The translations under genes and the position numbers were made by a program. A stretch of DNA of 64,000 nt from Burkholderiales bacterium. Its GTDB lineage: Bacteria; Pseudomonadota; Gammaproteobacteria; Burkholderiales; SG8-41. The DNA lies in assembly GCA_030683105.1 (NCBI GenBank), contig JAUXMZ010000045.1, forward strand, positions 1-64,000, written 5' to 3'. This document shows positions 1-9,997 of the stretch, one piece after another; positions within the stretch are counted from its first letter, which is position 1, and each line of letters begins with the position of its first letter. The notes under the pieces were generated by a model. That model saw nothing but the letters and a program-made list of their open reading frames with translations, ran no database searches and was not told where the DNA came from.

Positions 1-1488
1 CACCATCTGCTGCTGGCTCGAGGCGGCAATCTGGATTGCCGCCTGTGCCGATTCGGCAACACCCTCGGCCAGCAGCCGGATCGACTCGCCGGCTTCGGTC
101 GACTGCTTCACACCGGCCTCCACCGCCTTGCTGCCCTGCTCTGTAGCCATCACCGCCGCGCCGGTCGCCTTCTGGATTTCGCTCAGGATCGTTCGCACCT
201 GGGCAGTCGCCTGCCTAGACTGCTCGGCAAGACTCTTGATCTCCTGAGCAACCACGCCAAAACCTTTGCCCTGCTCGCCGGCTTTGGCGGCCTCGATGGC
301 GGCGTTGACCGCCAGCAGGTTAGACTGCTCCGCCAGATCGTTGACTGTGGCGATGATTTCGCCTATCGCCTGGCTTTGTTCGGACAGCTGCACGATGCTC
401 CCGGCAATCGACTCCATCTGCTCCTGGACGCGCTGCATGCCCTGGATCGCACTGTCCACCGACTTGCGCCCGGCCTGCGAAACCTGCGACACTTTTTGCG
501 CGCTCTCGGACACGTACTTCGCCTTCTGGCTCGACACCTGCGCCGTCTGCTTCACCTCCTCCACCGTGGCAGTGGTCTCGCTCACCGCGCTGGCGGTTTC
601 CGCCGCCCCGGACGCCACCTGCGTCGTCGTCGCCATGATCTCGGACGACGACGCGCTGAGCACGTTGACCCCTTCGAGAATTTCCCGCGTCACCCGCCGC
701 TGGCTCTCGAGCATGGTGCGGAACATCCGCACGAGGTTGCCCACTTCGTCGGCGCGATCGTCCTGGGGCACGTCGACGGTGAGATCGCCCGAGGCGACCC
801 GGTCAGCGGCGCGCGACAGCGCGCGCAACGGCCCCGCGATCACCCGCTCCATCAACAGCGCGAGCGCGATGCCGATCACCACGGCCGCGATCCCGACGAA
901 CAGGAAAATGCGAAACGACTGATTTGCCTGCTGATCGGCATGGGCCACCGCGAGGCGCGCGTCTTCATCCGCCGCCTTGCCCAACTCCTCGGCAATGGCG
1001 CGAATCTTCTGCTGCCGCCCCTGCTGCACGCCGCTCGCGAGTTGCTGTGCCTCCGCGATCTTGCCTGCGAGAATCAGGGGGATGATTTCGGCATCCTTGG
1101 TCTGGGCGTATGCCTGCCAGACGGATTTCAGCTCTTCCAGCTGCGACAGCCGCCTGGGGTCGTTTTCCTCCCGCTCCAGCAGCACGGCTATGATCCGGTC
1201 GATCTGTTTCGAGCGGTCCGCGGCTTGCGCCAACAGGGGTTCCTGTTCCGTGCGTTTGGTCAACAGCTGCGCTTCGAGCATCAGGGCCCGTATCTGGTTT
1301 TGATTCGCGCGCAGAACCATCAGCTCGCGCACGCTGGCGAAGTCTTCTTTGTAAAGGCGCTCCTGCGACTCCCGGATGGTAACGATTCCGGAGTACGCGG
1401 TTGCAATCACCCATGCCATCAGCGCGAAGATCAGACCGAAGCTAACGAACAGCTTGCCGCGCGTCGTAAGATCGAGAAACCACTTCAT
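1..1488 (-). CDS. Methyl-accepting chemotaxis protein (C-terminus runs off the left edge)
   Basis: Minus-strand reading starts MKWFLDLTTRGKLFVSFGLIFALMAWVIATAYSGIVTIRESQERLYKEDFASVRELMVLRANQN (4HB-type sensor) and continues to an MCP signalling domain; not listed as a full ORF because it is open at the window edge. Confidence 0.88.
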   Translation of the reverse strand, partial: MKWFLDLTTRGKLFVSFGLIFALMAWVIATAYSGIVTIRESQERLYKEDFASVRELMVLRANQNQIRALMLEAQLLTKRTEQEPLLAQAADRSKQIDRIIAVLLEREENDPRRLSQLEELKSVWQAYAQTKDAEIIPLILAGKIAEAQQLASGVQQGRQQKIRAIAEELGKAADEDARLAVAHADQQANQSFRIFLFVGIAAVVIGIALALLMERVIAGPLRALSRAADRVASGDLTVDVPQDDRADEVGNLVRMFRTMLESQRRVTREILEGVNVLSASSSEIMATTTQVASGAAETASAVSETTATVEEVKQTAQVSSQKAKYVSESAQKVSQVSQAGRKSVDSAIQGMQRVQEQMESIAGSIVQLSEQSQAIGEIIATVNDLAEQSNLLAVNAAIEAAKAGEQGKGFGVVAQEIKSLAEQSRQATAQVRTILSEIQKATGAAVMATEQGSKAVEAGVKQSTEAGESIRLLAEGVAESAQAAIQIAASSQQQMV

Positions 1489-1552
1489 GATTTTTTATCC
1501 TCGTTGTATGCGCTGTGATTCACGGCCTGCTCCCGGTTCCGGCGGCCCCCTC

Positions 1553-2185
1553 TCATACCTGTTCCTGCACGATGATTTGCTCGTCCGCCAGGAGTTTTTC
1601 CGCGTCGAGCAGGATCGTGCGATCAGGGGTGATACCCCTCAGATATTGTTCGCGGATACCGGCGAGCGCAGGCAGGGACGGCTGGATTTCGGCCACCGGG
1701 ATCCGGCGCACGCCGGCGATGGTGTCCGCAAGAATGCCGAACAGCATCTGCCTGGACTGGAGCACGATGACCTTGTTGAGGTCGGTCAGCCCTTTCTCCG
1801 GCAGGTCGAAGAACTTTTTGATATCGAGGACGGAGACAATCTCGCCGCGCAGGTTGACGATGCCGAGCACGAAGGCCGGTGTGCACGGGAGCGGCGTGAG
1901 ATTTTCCAGCGGGTAGACCTCGCGGACATGCCGGGATTCGACCGCATACTTCTCGTGCGCCAGGAAAAATTCCAGGACTTCCACCCCCGCATCGGCGGCC
2001 TGAGCTTTTTCGGGTTCCCGGGCCAGCGCCTGCGCCCTGGCCTTCAGTACCCGCTTGGTCTCCCCGGCGTCCGGCGTCCGTACGCGCTCGACGGCAGCGC
2101 GGGCCGTCTCGAGGCGCTGATGGACCTCGCGCCAGTCGATGGCGGCCTGCTTGCTTTTTCCCGTGGCAGCGTCGTGCGTGCTCAT
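1553..2185 (-). CDS. CheW-like chemotaxis coupling protein with N-terminal extension
   Basis: VEFFLAHEKYAVESRHVREVYPLENLTPLPCTPAFVLGIVNLRGEIVSVLDIKKFF is typical CheW. Confidence 0.9.
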   Translation of the reverse strand: MSTHDAATGKSKQAAIDWREVHQRLETARAAVERVRTPDAGETKRVLKARAQALAREPEKAQAADAGVEVLEFFLAHEKYAVESRHVREVYPLENLTPLPCTPAFVLGIVNLRGEIVSVLDIKKFFDLPEKGLTDLNKVIVLQSRQMLFGILADTIAGVRRIPVAEIQPSLPALAGIREQYLRGITPDRTILLDAEKLLADEQIIVQEQV

Positions 2186-2198
2186 GCAAACATTCTCC

Positions 2199-3677
2199 TC
2201 AAGCGCGAACCGCCGCGGCGCGCGGCAGGCTCGACAACACGAACGTGACGATCTCGGTCAGCCGCTCCGCGGTCAGGCCCTCCGACTCGGCGAGAAGCTC
2301 GCCGCGCGGGTGCCGTTGCAGCATGTCGAGGGTGTTCGTGAAATGACGCTTCGCCTGCCGCGGCCGGCCCTGCAATAATTCGCCGTTGCCCAGGGCAAAG
2401 TGGGCCAGCACGAAACCGGGATCGAGATACAGGGCGCGCAGCAGCGACCGCTGCGCCGCCTCCGCCTGCCCCTGCTCCTGCTGAATGGTGCCGAGCAGAT
2501 AGTAGTGCGCCGGGTTCAGCTTGTCGGCGGCAATCGCCTTCCCGCACCACTCGATCGCCTCGGCGAGCCTGCCCGCGTTGGCGCAGCTGCGCGCAGCGCG
2601 CGACAGTGCATGCCCGTCGTCCGTGCCCTGCGCGGGCGTTTTGCTGCTCTCCCAGGTCTCCGGAACGCCCGGCCCGGGTGGCGCCTCGTCCTGTAGACCG
2701 GGGTAGCGGCTGTCCTGCACGACGGGCCCAGTCCCGGGAATCGGCGCCGGCGGATTCAGGGTATCGGTCACCTGGAAAAACGCGGAGTGCTGGTTCCCCA
2801 TGATGACGGCTCGCGGGGCGGCGCCTGCGATCTTCCGGTACACCACGACTTCGGGGAACTGAACTGCCGAAAACGAGGAAAACAGGACGCTCGAGGTTTC
2901 CACCGGACTGACGATCAGCCACCCGCCGTCGACGAGAGAACGGTAAAGATTCCGGACCACCTCCCTCGCCCGCTCCGCGGTGAAATACATCAGCACATTG
3001 CGGCAGAAGATCACGTCCATCGCATTGGTGTTGTTCAGGAGCGACGGGTAAACGTCGTCGGCGAGGTTCAGGTACGAAAAAGTCACCCGGCTTCTGATGT
3101 GCGGCAGCAGCGCGTAGCGGCCGTCTTTCCTTTTCCTGAAGTACCGCTCTCTCATCCATCCCGGCGTGCCGCGAAACGACCACTCGCCGTACACGCCCGC
3201 AGCCGCTTTCCGCAGGAACTGCGGGTTGATGTCGGTCGCGAGCAACGTGACAGGGCATGCTTTGGGATCGGGCATCATCCGGTCGATGAGCATGGCAATG
3301 GTGTAGGGTTCCTCGCCGGTGCAGCAGGCCGCGCTCCAGATTCGAAGGGGCCGCCCGTCATCGCGCCGGCTGCGGAGCAACTCCGGCAGGATCTGCGCCT
3401 CGAGGACTTCGAGACTCCTTTGCTCGCGTAAGAAATAGGTCTCCCCGACCGTCAGGTGGCTGGCGAGGATTTCGATATGGCTGCGTGCCAGGGGTGTGGA
3501 CAGGAGCCAGCGGGCGCACGATTCCGCATCCGGGAGGCCGAAGTCGCGGGCGGCAGCGGCAACCCCGCGTTCCAGATCGCGCCAGCGCGCTTGCGGAAAG
3601 TGCAGGCCCGTCCGCGCGGCGACGAATTCGCTCAGCGCGGAAAGACGCTCATCAGGCAGCGCGCATCGCATATCCAC
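2199..3677 (-). CDS. CheR-type protein-glutamate methyltransferase with C-terminal TPR region
   Basis: RIWSAACCTGEEPYTIAMLI, VIFCRNVLMYF motifs of CheR; C-terminal TPR-like repeats. Confidence 0.92.
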   Translation of the reverse strand: MDMRCALPDERLSALSEFVAARTGLHFPQARWRDLERGVAAAARDFGLPDAESCARWLLSTPLARSHIEILASHLTVGETYFLREQRSLEVLEAQILPELLRSRRDDGRPLRIWSAACCTGEEPYTIAMLIDRMMPDPKACPVTLLATDINPQFLRKAAAGVYGEWSFRGTPGWMRERYFRKRKDGRYALLPHIRSRVTFSYLNLADDVYPSLLNNTNAMDVIFCRNVLMYFTAERAREVVRNLYRSLVDGGWLIVSPVETSSVLFSSFSAVQFPEVVVYRKIAGAAPRAVIMGNQHSAFFQVTDTLNPPAPIPGTGPVVQDSRYPGLQDEAPPGPGVPETWESSKTPAQGTDDGHALSRAARSCANAGRLAEAIEWCGKAIAADKLNPAHYYLLGTIQQEQGQAEAAQRSLLRALYLDPGFVLAHFALGNGELLQGRPRQAKRHFTNTLDMLQRHPRGELLAESEGLTAERLTEIVTFVLSSLPRAAAVRA

Positions 3678-3678
3678 C

Positions 3679-4137
3679 TCAATCCACCTCCAGCGCCCGG
3701 TCCAGGGATGCCTCTTCGTCCAGCGACAGAAACCGGTCGAGGTCGTGGATGAGAATCAGTCCGTCCTTGAGTTTCACCACGCCTTCGACGTACCCGGCAC
3801 CGGGGAGAATGTCCTGCGCCGCGACCGCTTCCCGTTCCGGATATTCGAGCACGCCGGCCACCGCATCCACCACCAATGCGACCGGCCGCCGCGCCGTGTG
3901 CGCGATGACGATCTGGTCGGTCAGCGCCATCTCCCGCTCGGGCAGGCGAAAACGCCGGCGGACATTGATGAGGGGAATGACCCGCCCCTGCACGTTGACG
4001 ATGCCGAGCACGATGTCCGGCGCCTTGGGCAAAGGCGTAATCTCGATGGCGCGCACGACCCGCTCCACCGCTGCCAGGGCAAGCGCGTAACGCTGCCCGT
4101 CGAGGGAAAATACAACAAGCCGGCCTTCATGGTTCAT
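3679..4137 (-). CDS. CheW-like chemotaxis protein
   Basis: MNHEGRLVVFSLDGQRYALALAAVERVVRAIEITPLPKAPDIVLGIVNVQGRVIPLINVRRRF. Confidence 0.92.
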   Translation of the reverse strand: MNHEGRLVVFSLDGQRYALALAAVERVVRAIEITPLPKAPDIVLGIVNVQGRVIPLINVRRRFRLPEREMALTDQIVIAHTARRPVALVVDAVAGVLEYPEREAVAAQDILPGAGYVEGVVKLKDGLILIHDLDRFLSLDEEASLDRALEVD

Positions 4138-4154
4138 TCAGTACACCTTCCGTA

Positions 4155-4580
4155 TCATTGAAGGCCCCGCTTATGGCCTTTCGCCGGGTCCCGGCCGGTG
4201 GCGTCCGCTACCAGCGGGATCAGGCCGGTGACCAGGCGGTCCTTGCATAGGTAGGCCCACCCGCCTGCCGCGAGCGCGCGTTTGACATAGGCTTCGCCGC
4301 ATTTGTACGATATGAAGATTACCCGGACATCGGGCAGCAGGGATTTCACCCGCGTGATCAGCTCGATACCGTTCGCGTCGGGCAGGCACACGTCCATCAA
4401 TATCAACTGTGGCCGGTGTGTGCTGCAGGCCTCGATCGCGCTTGCCCCATCTGCCGCTTCCAGCAAGTTGAAGTCCGGAAAGGCATTTTGTAAAAAACTG
4501 CGCAGGCTCTTACGCAGCAGCTCTTGATCATCGACGATCAATACCATCATCGGCTCCTTGCCGTCCCTGGTGCCTGTCAC
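4155..4580 (-). CDS. Single-domain response regulator (REC)
   Basis: VLIVDDQELLRKSLRSFL...LILMDVCLPDANGIELI...VIFISYK receiver motifs; true start may be the internal Met at about 4550. Confidence 0.88.
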   Translation of the reverse strand: MTGTRDGKEPMMVLIVDDQELLRKSLRSFLQNAFPDFNLLEAADGASAIEACSTHRPQLILMDVCLPDANGIELITRVKSLLPDVRVIFISYKCGEAYVKRALAAGGWAYLCKDRLVTGLIPLVADATGRDPAKGHKRGLQ

Positions 4581-4899
4581 CAGCTCTCGCTTTGGCGCGC
4601 CGTGTTGCTGCGGCGGCCTGTGCTTCGTGCATTAAGCTTCGGTAGTTGAATATAGAAACCGGCGGGATGGCTGTCTGTCGGGAAACCATGACAATACAGT
4701 CCCGTCCGATCGCGGGTCAGGATGCCCTTCGCCCTGCGTGCCGCGCCCAAGGCTTCATAATTATATTAAATAAAACAGCGGCTTATATAAGATTGCCAAG
4801 GCCGCCACGGATGGGCGAGGGCTGCTGCGACGGTTGTCAGCCGGGAGGGACAGCGGGTTGATTGCCGGGCGGTAGAGCGCGATCGTCCGGGACCGGGTC

Positions 4900-5532
4900 T
4901 TATTTGTGAGGCGTGAGACCGTGCTCGAGCGCGAATTTGACCAGTGACGGTATGTTTTCCACACCCAATTTTTTCATCAGGCGATTGCGATAAGTTTCGA
5001 CCGACTTCGGGGAGAGACAGAGAATGCGCGCGATCTCGTTGCTGGTTTTGCCTTCCACCACCATTTGCAACACTTGTTGCTCCCGCGGACTCAGGCTGTC
5101 GACCGGTCCGGGCGCGTGCGCGGAATCACGGACCGACCCGGCAAGAGCGGTGCATAAATACTGCCTTCCCGCGTGCACTGTCCGCACGGCCGTGATCACC
5201 TCGTCGCCTGCCGTCTCTTTCAGCAGATAGCCGGAAGCGCCCGCTTCCAGCGCGCGGTAAACATGTTCGGCCGTCGAGTGCATGGAGAGCATCACTATTC
5301 GTGTCGCAGGAGACCTGGCGTGAATCAGGCGCGCCGCTTCGATGCCGTTCAGATCGGGCATGGCGATGTCCATGACGATGACGTCGGGGCCTAGCTGTTG
5401 AACCAAGCTTACCGCCTCGCGCCCGGTGCGGGCCTCGCCGACGACGCTGATGTCGGGGGTGGCGGCAAGCAGTGCGCTCAGCCCTTCGCGCATCAGCGCA
5501 TGGTCGTCGGCAAGCACGACGCGGACCGTCAT
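4900..5532 (-). CDS. NarL/FixJ-family response regulator (REC + LuxR HTH)
   Basis: MTVRVVLADDHALMREGLSALL...VIVMDIAMPDLNGIEAARL...LSPREQQVLQMVVEGKTSNEIARILCLSPKSVETYRNRLMKKL; start placed at the internal Met so it overlaps the kinase stop. Confidence 0.93.
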   Translation of the reverse strand: MTVRVVLADDHALMREGLSALLAATPDISVVGEARTGREAVSLVQQLGPDVIVMDIAMPDLNGIEAARLIHARSPATRIVMLSMHSTAEHVYRALEAGASGYLLKETAGDEVITAVRTVHAGRQYLCTALAGSVRDSAHAPGPVDSLSPREQQVLQMVVEGKTSNEIARILCLSPKSVETYRNRLMKKLGVENIPSLVKFALEHGLTPHK

Positions 5533-8500
5533 GCCGCACCACGCGTAATGTCGAGCTCGACCCGCGTGCCGCTCCCGGGCGTTGATTCCAGCCGGAATCC
5601 GATTCCCACTGCTTCGGCGCGCTCCCGCATCGTAGTGATGCCCCAAGTTGCTTTGTTCTGCGGCATGTCCTCCAGATCAAATCCGACACCATCGTCCGCT
5701 ATTTCCAGCACGATTCGCCCGGAATCTTCGTTGAGGCTGACTTCCACTTTTTGTGCCTGCGCATGCTTTGCGATATTGCTGAGCGCTTCCTGGCAGATGC
5801 GAAACATCGCCGTCTCCACGACGGACGGCAGGCGTGCGCTCAGATCATTACCCTTGATGTCCGCGGAAATCGTCGTACGCTCTGAAAAACTTGCCAGCAG
5901 TTGTCGCAATGCCGCGAGCAAACCGTAATCGTCAAGCACCGGCGGGCGCAACTCGGACATCACGTCGCGCACGTTCGCAACTATCGCCCCAAGCAGCCCT
6001 TGGATATCCTTTAGCTGGGATTGGGCCGCGGTTCTCGACTCTTCCGGGAACTGGGCTCTCAGCATCCCGAATATGAGGTTGAGCGCGGACAGATCCTGTC
6101 CGATGCGGTCGTGCAGCTCGCGCGAAATCGAACGCCGCTCCGCTTCTTCCACCTCGAGCAATCTGACCGACAACTTGCGCAGGCGCATCGAATATTCTTC
6201 CAGCGCCTTTTCCTTGCGCTTGAGCTCCGTGATGTCGCTTATCGTAAGCGCAAGCGCGGAAACGTCATCGCGCCCGTCCTTGATCCCCGAGAGCGTGACG
6301 TAGGCATCAATGCGCTTGCCATCCTTGCGCATGAAGGCGATTTCGACCGGACTCACGTGTTCGCCGCGCAGCGCGCGCTTGACCCATGGCTGCAGCGCCC
6401 CGATGCGGTCCGGAGGCACGATCAGGCGGCGCAGCCGCTGCCCGATGGCCTCCCGCGCGGTCCAGCCGAACATCCGTTCGGCAGCTGCGTTCCAGGACAG
6501 GACGGTGCCGTCCCGGTCGCGGCTGACGATGGCGTCGTTGCTCGACTCCACGATTGCCGCCAGTTTGACCTGGATTTCACGCGCGCGGCTGCGCTCGATC
6601 ACGACTGCGAGTTGGGAAGCAATAAGCTCCGAAGCCTCCATCAGCAGCGGATCGGGCGGACGCGGTGTGGCCGCATAAAATTCAAAAAAACCGGTTACCT
6701 CGTCCTGCATGACCAGAGGAAACGCAAACGCGGCGCGCAGGCCATGGGCGAGTGCAATTGACCGGCGGCCATAATCCAATGCGGTAGTAATGTCCGGGAT
6801 CCACGCGGGTTTTCTCTCGAGCAGCACCCTTGAGAGAAAACGGCCTCCCGGCTTGATATGGTCGAGATTATAAGAGCCGCTGATGAACTCATCAAAACCG
6901 GCGGCATCGGTGGTGGAATGCCACGTCTCGCTATCGGGAATGTGGAGGCTGCCCCTGGGACGGCAGCTCGCCACACGCCCCAGCGTCCATTGGCCAAATT
7001 CACAAAGACGCTCGAGACAGACTCGCATCGCCTCTGCCGGCCCCTTTGCCTCGCTGGCAGCTCGCGCCAGGGACTCGAGCAATTGCGCCAGCGCAATCCG
7101 CGACTCGAGTTCCTGCTGGACACGCTTGAATGCGGTTATGTCGATCCGGCAACCCACTACGCGCTGCGGCGCACCTGCAGCAGCGCTCAGCAGTTCACCC
7201 CGGACGTAAAACCAGCGATAGGAACCGTCCTTGTGAAGCATGCGATATTCCGTCTGGTAATCGGAACGGCGACTTTCGACACAGGCATTGAAATGGGAAA
7301 TTACGCGGTCCCTGTCTTCGGGGTGGAGACGGCTCATCCACGCTTCGTTGTCGTCCGGCATTTCCTCATCGCGGTAGCCGAGCTGGCTTTTCCATTCCGA
7401 AGAAAAATAGACCCGGTCACTCGTGATATCGCGGTCCCAGAAGCCGATGTTCCCGGCCCTGGCCGCCAGTCGCAGCCGCAATGCGTTCTCGCGCTCCGTC
7501 TCAGCCGCGCGTGTGTGCGCGGTGACATCCAGCAGCGCGAACAGCAATCCTTCAATTTCGCCGCCCGCGCTCCTGACGGGATGCAGAGTCCAGTCCCAGT
7601 AGGTCGTGCCCCATTCCGGATGGTCCAGGAACTGAAACGGACGCGCATGAGTTGTAAATGGCTCGCCGGTGGCCACCACCCGGTGAAAAATGGCTTCAGC
7701 CTCCTCGCCCGGATACAACTCAAAATGATTTTTCCCCTTGAAGAACCCGGGCGGATAACCACATACATCGGCATAGGCCTTGTTGACGCGGATGAAATTG
7801 AAATGCCGGTCCAGATAAACGATACAGAAATGCGTCGTGGCGAAAATCTTGTCGAGTATTTCGTAGTTCTCCTGCAGCGCCAGTTCGGCGCGCTTGCGCT
7901 CGGTGATGTCCAGTGTCGCGCCTATCATGCCCGAGGGCCGGCCATCCGGATCGTAGAGGCCGTGACCCTTGGAGACGACCCATCGCACGTCGCCGCCCGG
8001 ATGAACGACGCGGAACGTGTGGTCGAATTCAGTATGGTTTTCCAGCGCCGCGGTATACAATTGCCGCGCTACATCCCGGTCATCGGGATGGATCGCGGAA
8101 AGAAATATCTCCACTGTCAGCCCATCGGAAATTTGCGGCAGACCGAATATGGTTTTTGTCTGCTCATTCCAGACCAGTTTGTTGGCTGCAATATCCCATT
8201 CCCAGAGCCCGACGCCGCCACTGGTCACGGCCAGCCGGAGCCGCCTCTCGCTCTCGCGCAAAGCATTCTCGGCTTCGATGCGCCGCGTGACGTCGCGCAT
8301 GATCACCGTAAACTGCCGCTGCCCTGCCTGCTCCATCTGCGAAATCGAGGCGTCGATCGCGAATTCCGTGCCGTCGGCGCGCCGGCCGATGATCTCGCCA
8401 AACCGGCCCATCATGCGCTGGGCGACGTTGGTGCGGCCGAAGTTCCGGATATGCTCACCCTGCCCTGGCTGGTAGTGATCGGGAATCAGGATGTTGAGCG

Positions 8501-9692
8501 GCTTGCCGAGCAGATCTGCCGCGCTGTAACCGAACAGCTTTTCTGCTGCGGGGTTGACAAGGATGATTTCATGCCGCTCGTTGACGGTGATTACGCCATC
8601 CATTGCCGACCTGATGATGCCGGACATCCTTTGTTCCGCGAGATCAAGCGCGTCGAGCATGGCGTTGAACCGGGTGGCCACTGCCCGGATCTCGGCTGGC
8701 CCGGCTGGAAGTGCGCGCGCCGTCTTGTCGCCCGCGCCGACGGCAGCAGCTGCCGCCGCAATGTTTCGGACCGAACCGCTCGCCCGACGTGCCAGCAGAA
8801 AAGCCAGCAATGCCGCCATCGTTAGCGTTAAAACGACGATCGCCAGGTGGTATCGTAATTCGCGCCAGGCGTTGTCAAAGACGGCCGCAGCCGGAATGCC
8901 GGCATACACGCGCCAGTCAGTGCCGGAAACGGCGGCAAAACCGTAGATGCGGGGTATGCCTTCCGCATCCTGCGCGAGCAGGGTGGCCGGTTGCGCCATT
9001 ACCGTCCGGGCGACGAATTCTGCATCGCGTACATTCCTGCCGACCCATGCCCCGGTTTCCTGCGTGCTTGCTATGGCGACACCTTCGGCGCTGATAATCT
9101 GGACCACCATCCCGTCAGGCAGGGAGGCCGCGCCCGCGGCCGGATGAAACACCACGAGATCCATGGGCAACGCCACCACGCCTGCGATGCTGTTCTGTCC
9201 GTCACGCAGCGGGTAAGCGAGGGCCGCCACCCACTTCCCGGTGATATTGCCGCGCACCGGTTTGCCCACGACAAAATCACCAGTGCGCAGCACCTCCTGA
9301 AGATGATAATCAGATGCCGCCCGGGGCCGTTCGCCGCCGGCCGGAGGCACCGCCGAGCAGACCAGCGCGCCGGCTGCATCCCGCGTGATCACGTTGGAGT
9401 ACTGCTCGAGCAGTTCATTGAGTTCGCGCAGCAGGGTACTGCATTTGCCGGGATCCAGTGCCCGTACCCCGGGAATTTGCGCCAGGCCTGTCAGTATTCT
9501 CTTGCCCTGGCGCAGGCGGTTTTCTGCCTGTTCAGCGGCCAGCTTCGCGAATTGCAGGCCGATCGCCTCGGCCTGTTCCTGGCTTTTCCTGAAATCGTTA
9601 CGTATGTCGTACGCAAGCAATCCCGTCAGAGGTAACGCGATTATCAGCGCCATCCCCGTGAGATAAGCGCTGAACGAAAAACTCCGCATCAT
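5529..9692 (-). CDS. Multi-PAS/GAF sensor histidine kinase (HisKA_3/HATPase_c)
   Basis: N-terminal TM and extracellular sensor, HAMP-like region, several PAS/PAC blocks, RRSISRELHDRIGQDLSALNLIFGML and GIGFRLESTPGSGTRVEL ATPase motif. Confidence 0.94.
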   Translation of the reverse strand: MMRSFSFSAYLTGMALIIALPLTGLLAYDIRNDFRKSQEQAEAIGLQFAKLAAEQAENRLRQGKRILTGLAQIPGVRALDPGKCSTLLRELNELLEQYSNVITRDAAGALVCSAVPPAGGERPRAASDYHLQEVLRTGDFVVGKPVRGNITGKWVAALAYPLRDGQNSIAGVVALPMDLVVFHPAAGAASLPDGMVVQIISAEGVAIASTQETGAWVGRNVRDAEFVARTVMAQPATLLAQDAEGIPRIYGFAAVSGTDWRVYAGIPAAAVFDNAWRELRYHLAIVVLTLTMAALLAFLLARRASGSVRNIAAAAAAVGAGDKTARALPAGPAEIRAVATRFNAMLDALDLAEQRMSGIIRSAMDGVITVNERHEIILVNPAAEKLFGYSAADLLGKPLNILIPDHYQPGQGEHIRNFGRTNVAQRMMGRFGEIIGRRADGTEFAIDASISQMEQAGQRQFTVIMRDVTRRIEAENALRESERRLRLAVTSGGVGLWEWDIAANKLVWNEQTKTIFGLPQISDGLTVEIFLSAIHPDDRDVARQLYTAALENHTEFDHTFRVVHPGGDVRWVVSKGHGLYDPDGRPSGMIGATLDITERKRAELALQENYEILDKIFATTHFCIVYLDRHFNFIRVNKAYADVCGYPPGFFKGKNHFELYPGEEAEAIFHRVVATGEPFTTHARPFQFLDHPEWGTTYWDWTLHPVRSAGGEIEGLLFALLDVTAHTRAAETERENALRLRLAARAGNIGFWDRDITSDRVYFSSEWKSQLGYRDEEMPDDNEAWMSRLHPEDRDRVISHFNACVESRRSDYQTEYRMLHKDGSYRWFYVRGELLSAAAGAPQRVVGCRIDITAFKRVQQELESRIALAQLLESLARAASEAKGPAEAMRVCLERLCEFGQWTLGRVASCRPRGSLHIPDSETWHSTTDAAGFDEFISGSYNLDHIKPGGRFLSRVLLERKPAWIPDITTALDYGRRSIALAHGLRAAFAFPLVMQDEVTGFFEFYAATPRPPDPLLMEASELIASQLAVVIERSRAREIQVKLAAIVESSNDAIVSRDRDGTVLSWNAAAERMFGWTAREAIGQRLRRLIVPPDRIGALQPWVKRALRGEHVSPVEIAFMRKDGKRIDAYVTLSGIKDGRDDVSALALTISDITELKRKEKALEEYSMRLRKLSVRLLEVEEAERRSISRELHDRIGQDLSALNLIFGMLRAQFPEESRTAAQSQLKDIQGLLGAIVANVRDVMSELRPPVLDDYGLLAALRQLLASFSERTTISADIKGNDLSARLPSVVETAMFRICQEALSNIAKHAQAQKVEVSLNEDSGRIVLEIADDGVGFDLEDMPQNKATWGITTMRERAEAVGIGFRLESTPGSGTRVELDITRGAA

Positions 9693-9940
9693 TGGTTCAT
9701 CTCAAGCAAGCCTGTTCCCCGATAAAACATTCCCGCTTCATCCCGATGCCAGAAGCATGAGGCGCGTCAAATCATAACATCCCGGGTTTAGCGTAACGAT
9801 GGCGGCTTGCAAAAGCACAGCCCTGCCCTGGAGAGGGAATCTCGTCCGGATTTTTCGGAATAATTCGAACCCGGCACGCACAACAGCCCGCCGCGGCGCC
9901 CAGCGCGGCCTGTCGCCCCCGGGTGGTTCACTGCCGCATT

Positions 9941-9979
9941 AAAAAAACGGCCGCGCCCTCGCGGGCGCGGCCGTTTTTC
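9941..9979. terminator. Bidirectional intrinsic terminator downstream of pntB
   Basis: aaaaacggccgcgccc-tcgc-gggcgcggccgttttt perfect stem with A/T tails. Confidence 0.9.
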
Positions 9980-9997
9980 AGCAGCGTGTTTTTGCGA

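Noticed and set aside
376-1518. 380-aa plus-strand ORF
   Set aside because: Shadow of the minus-strand MCP gene open at the window edge.
6858-8825. 655-aa plus-strand ORF opposite the sensor kinase
   Set aside because: Shadow ORF; the minus strand encodes recognisable PAS domains throughout.
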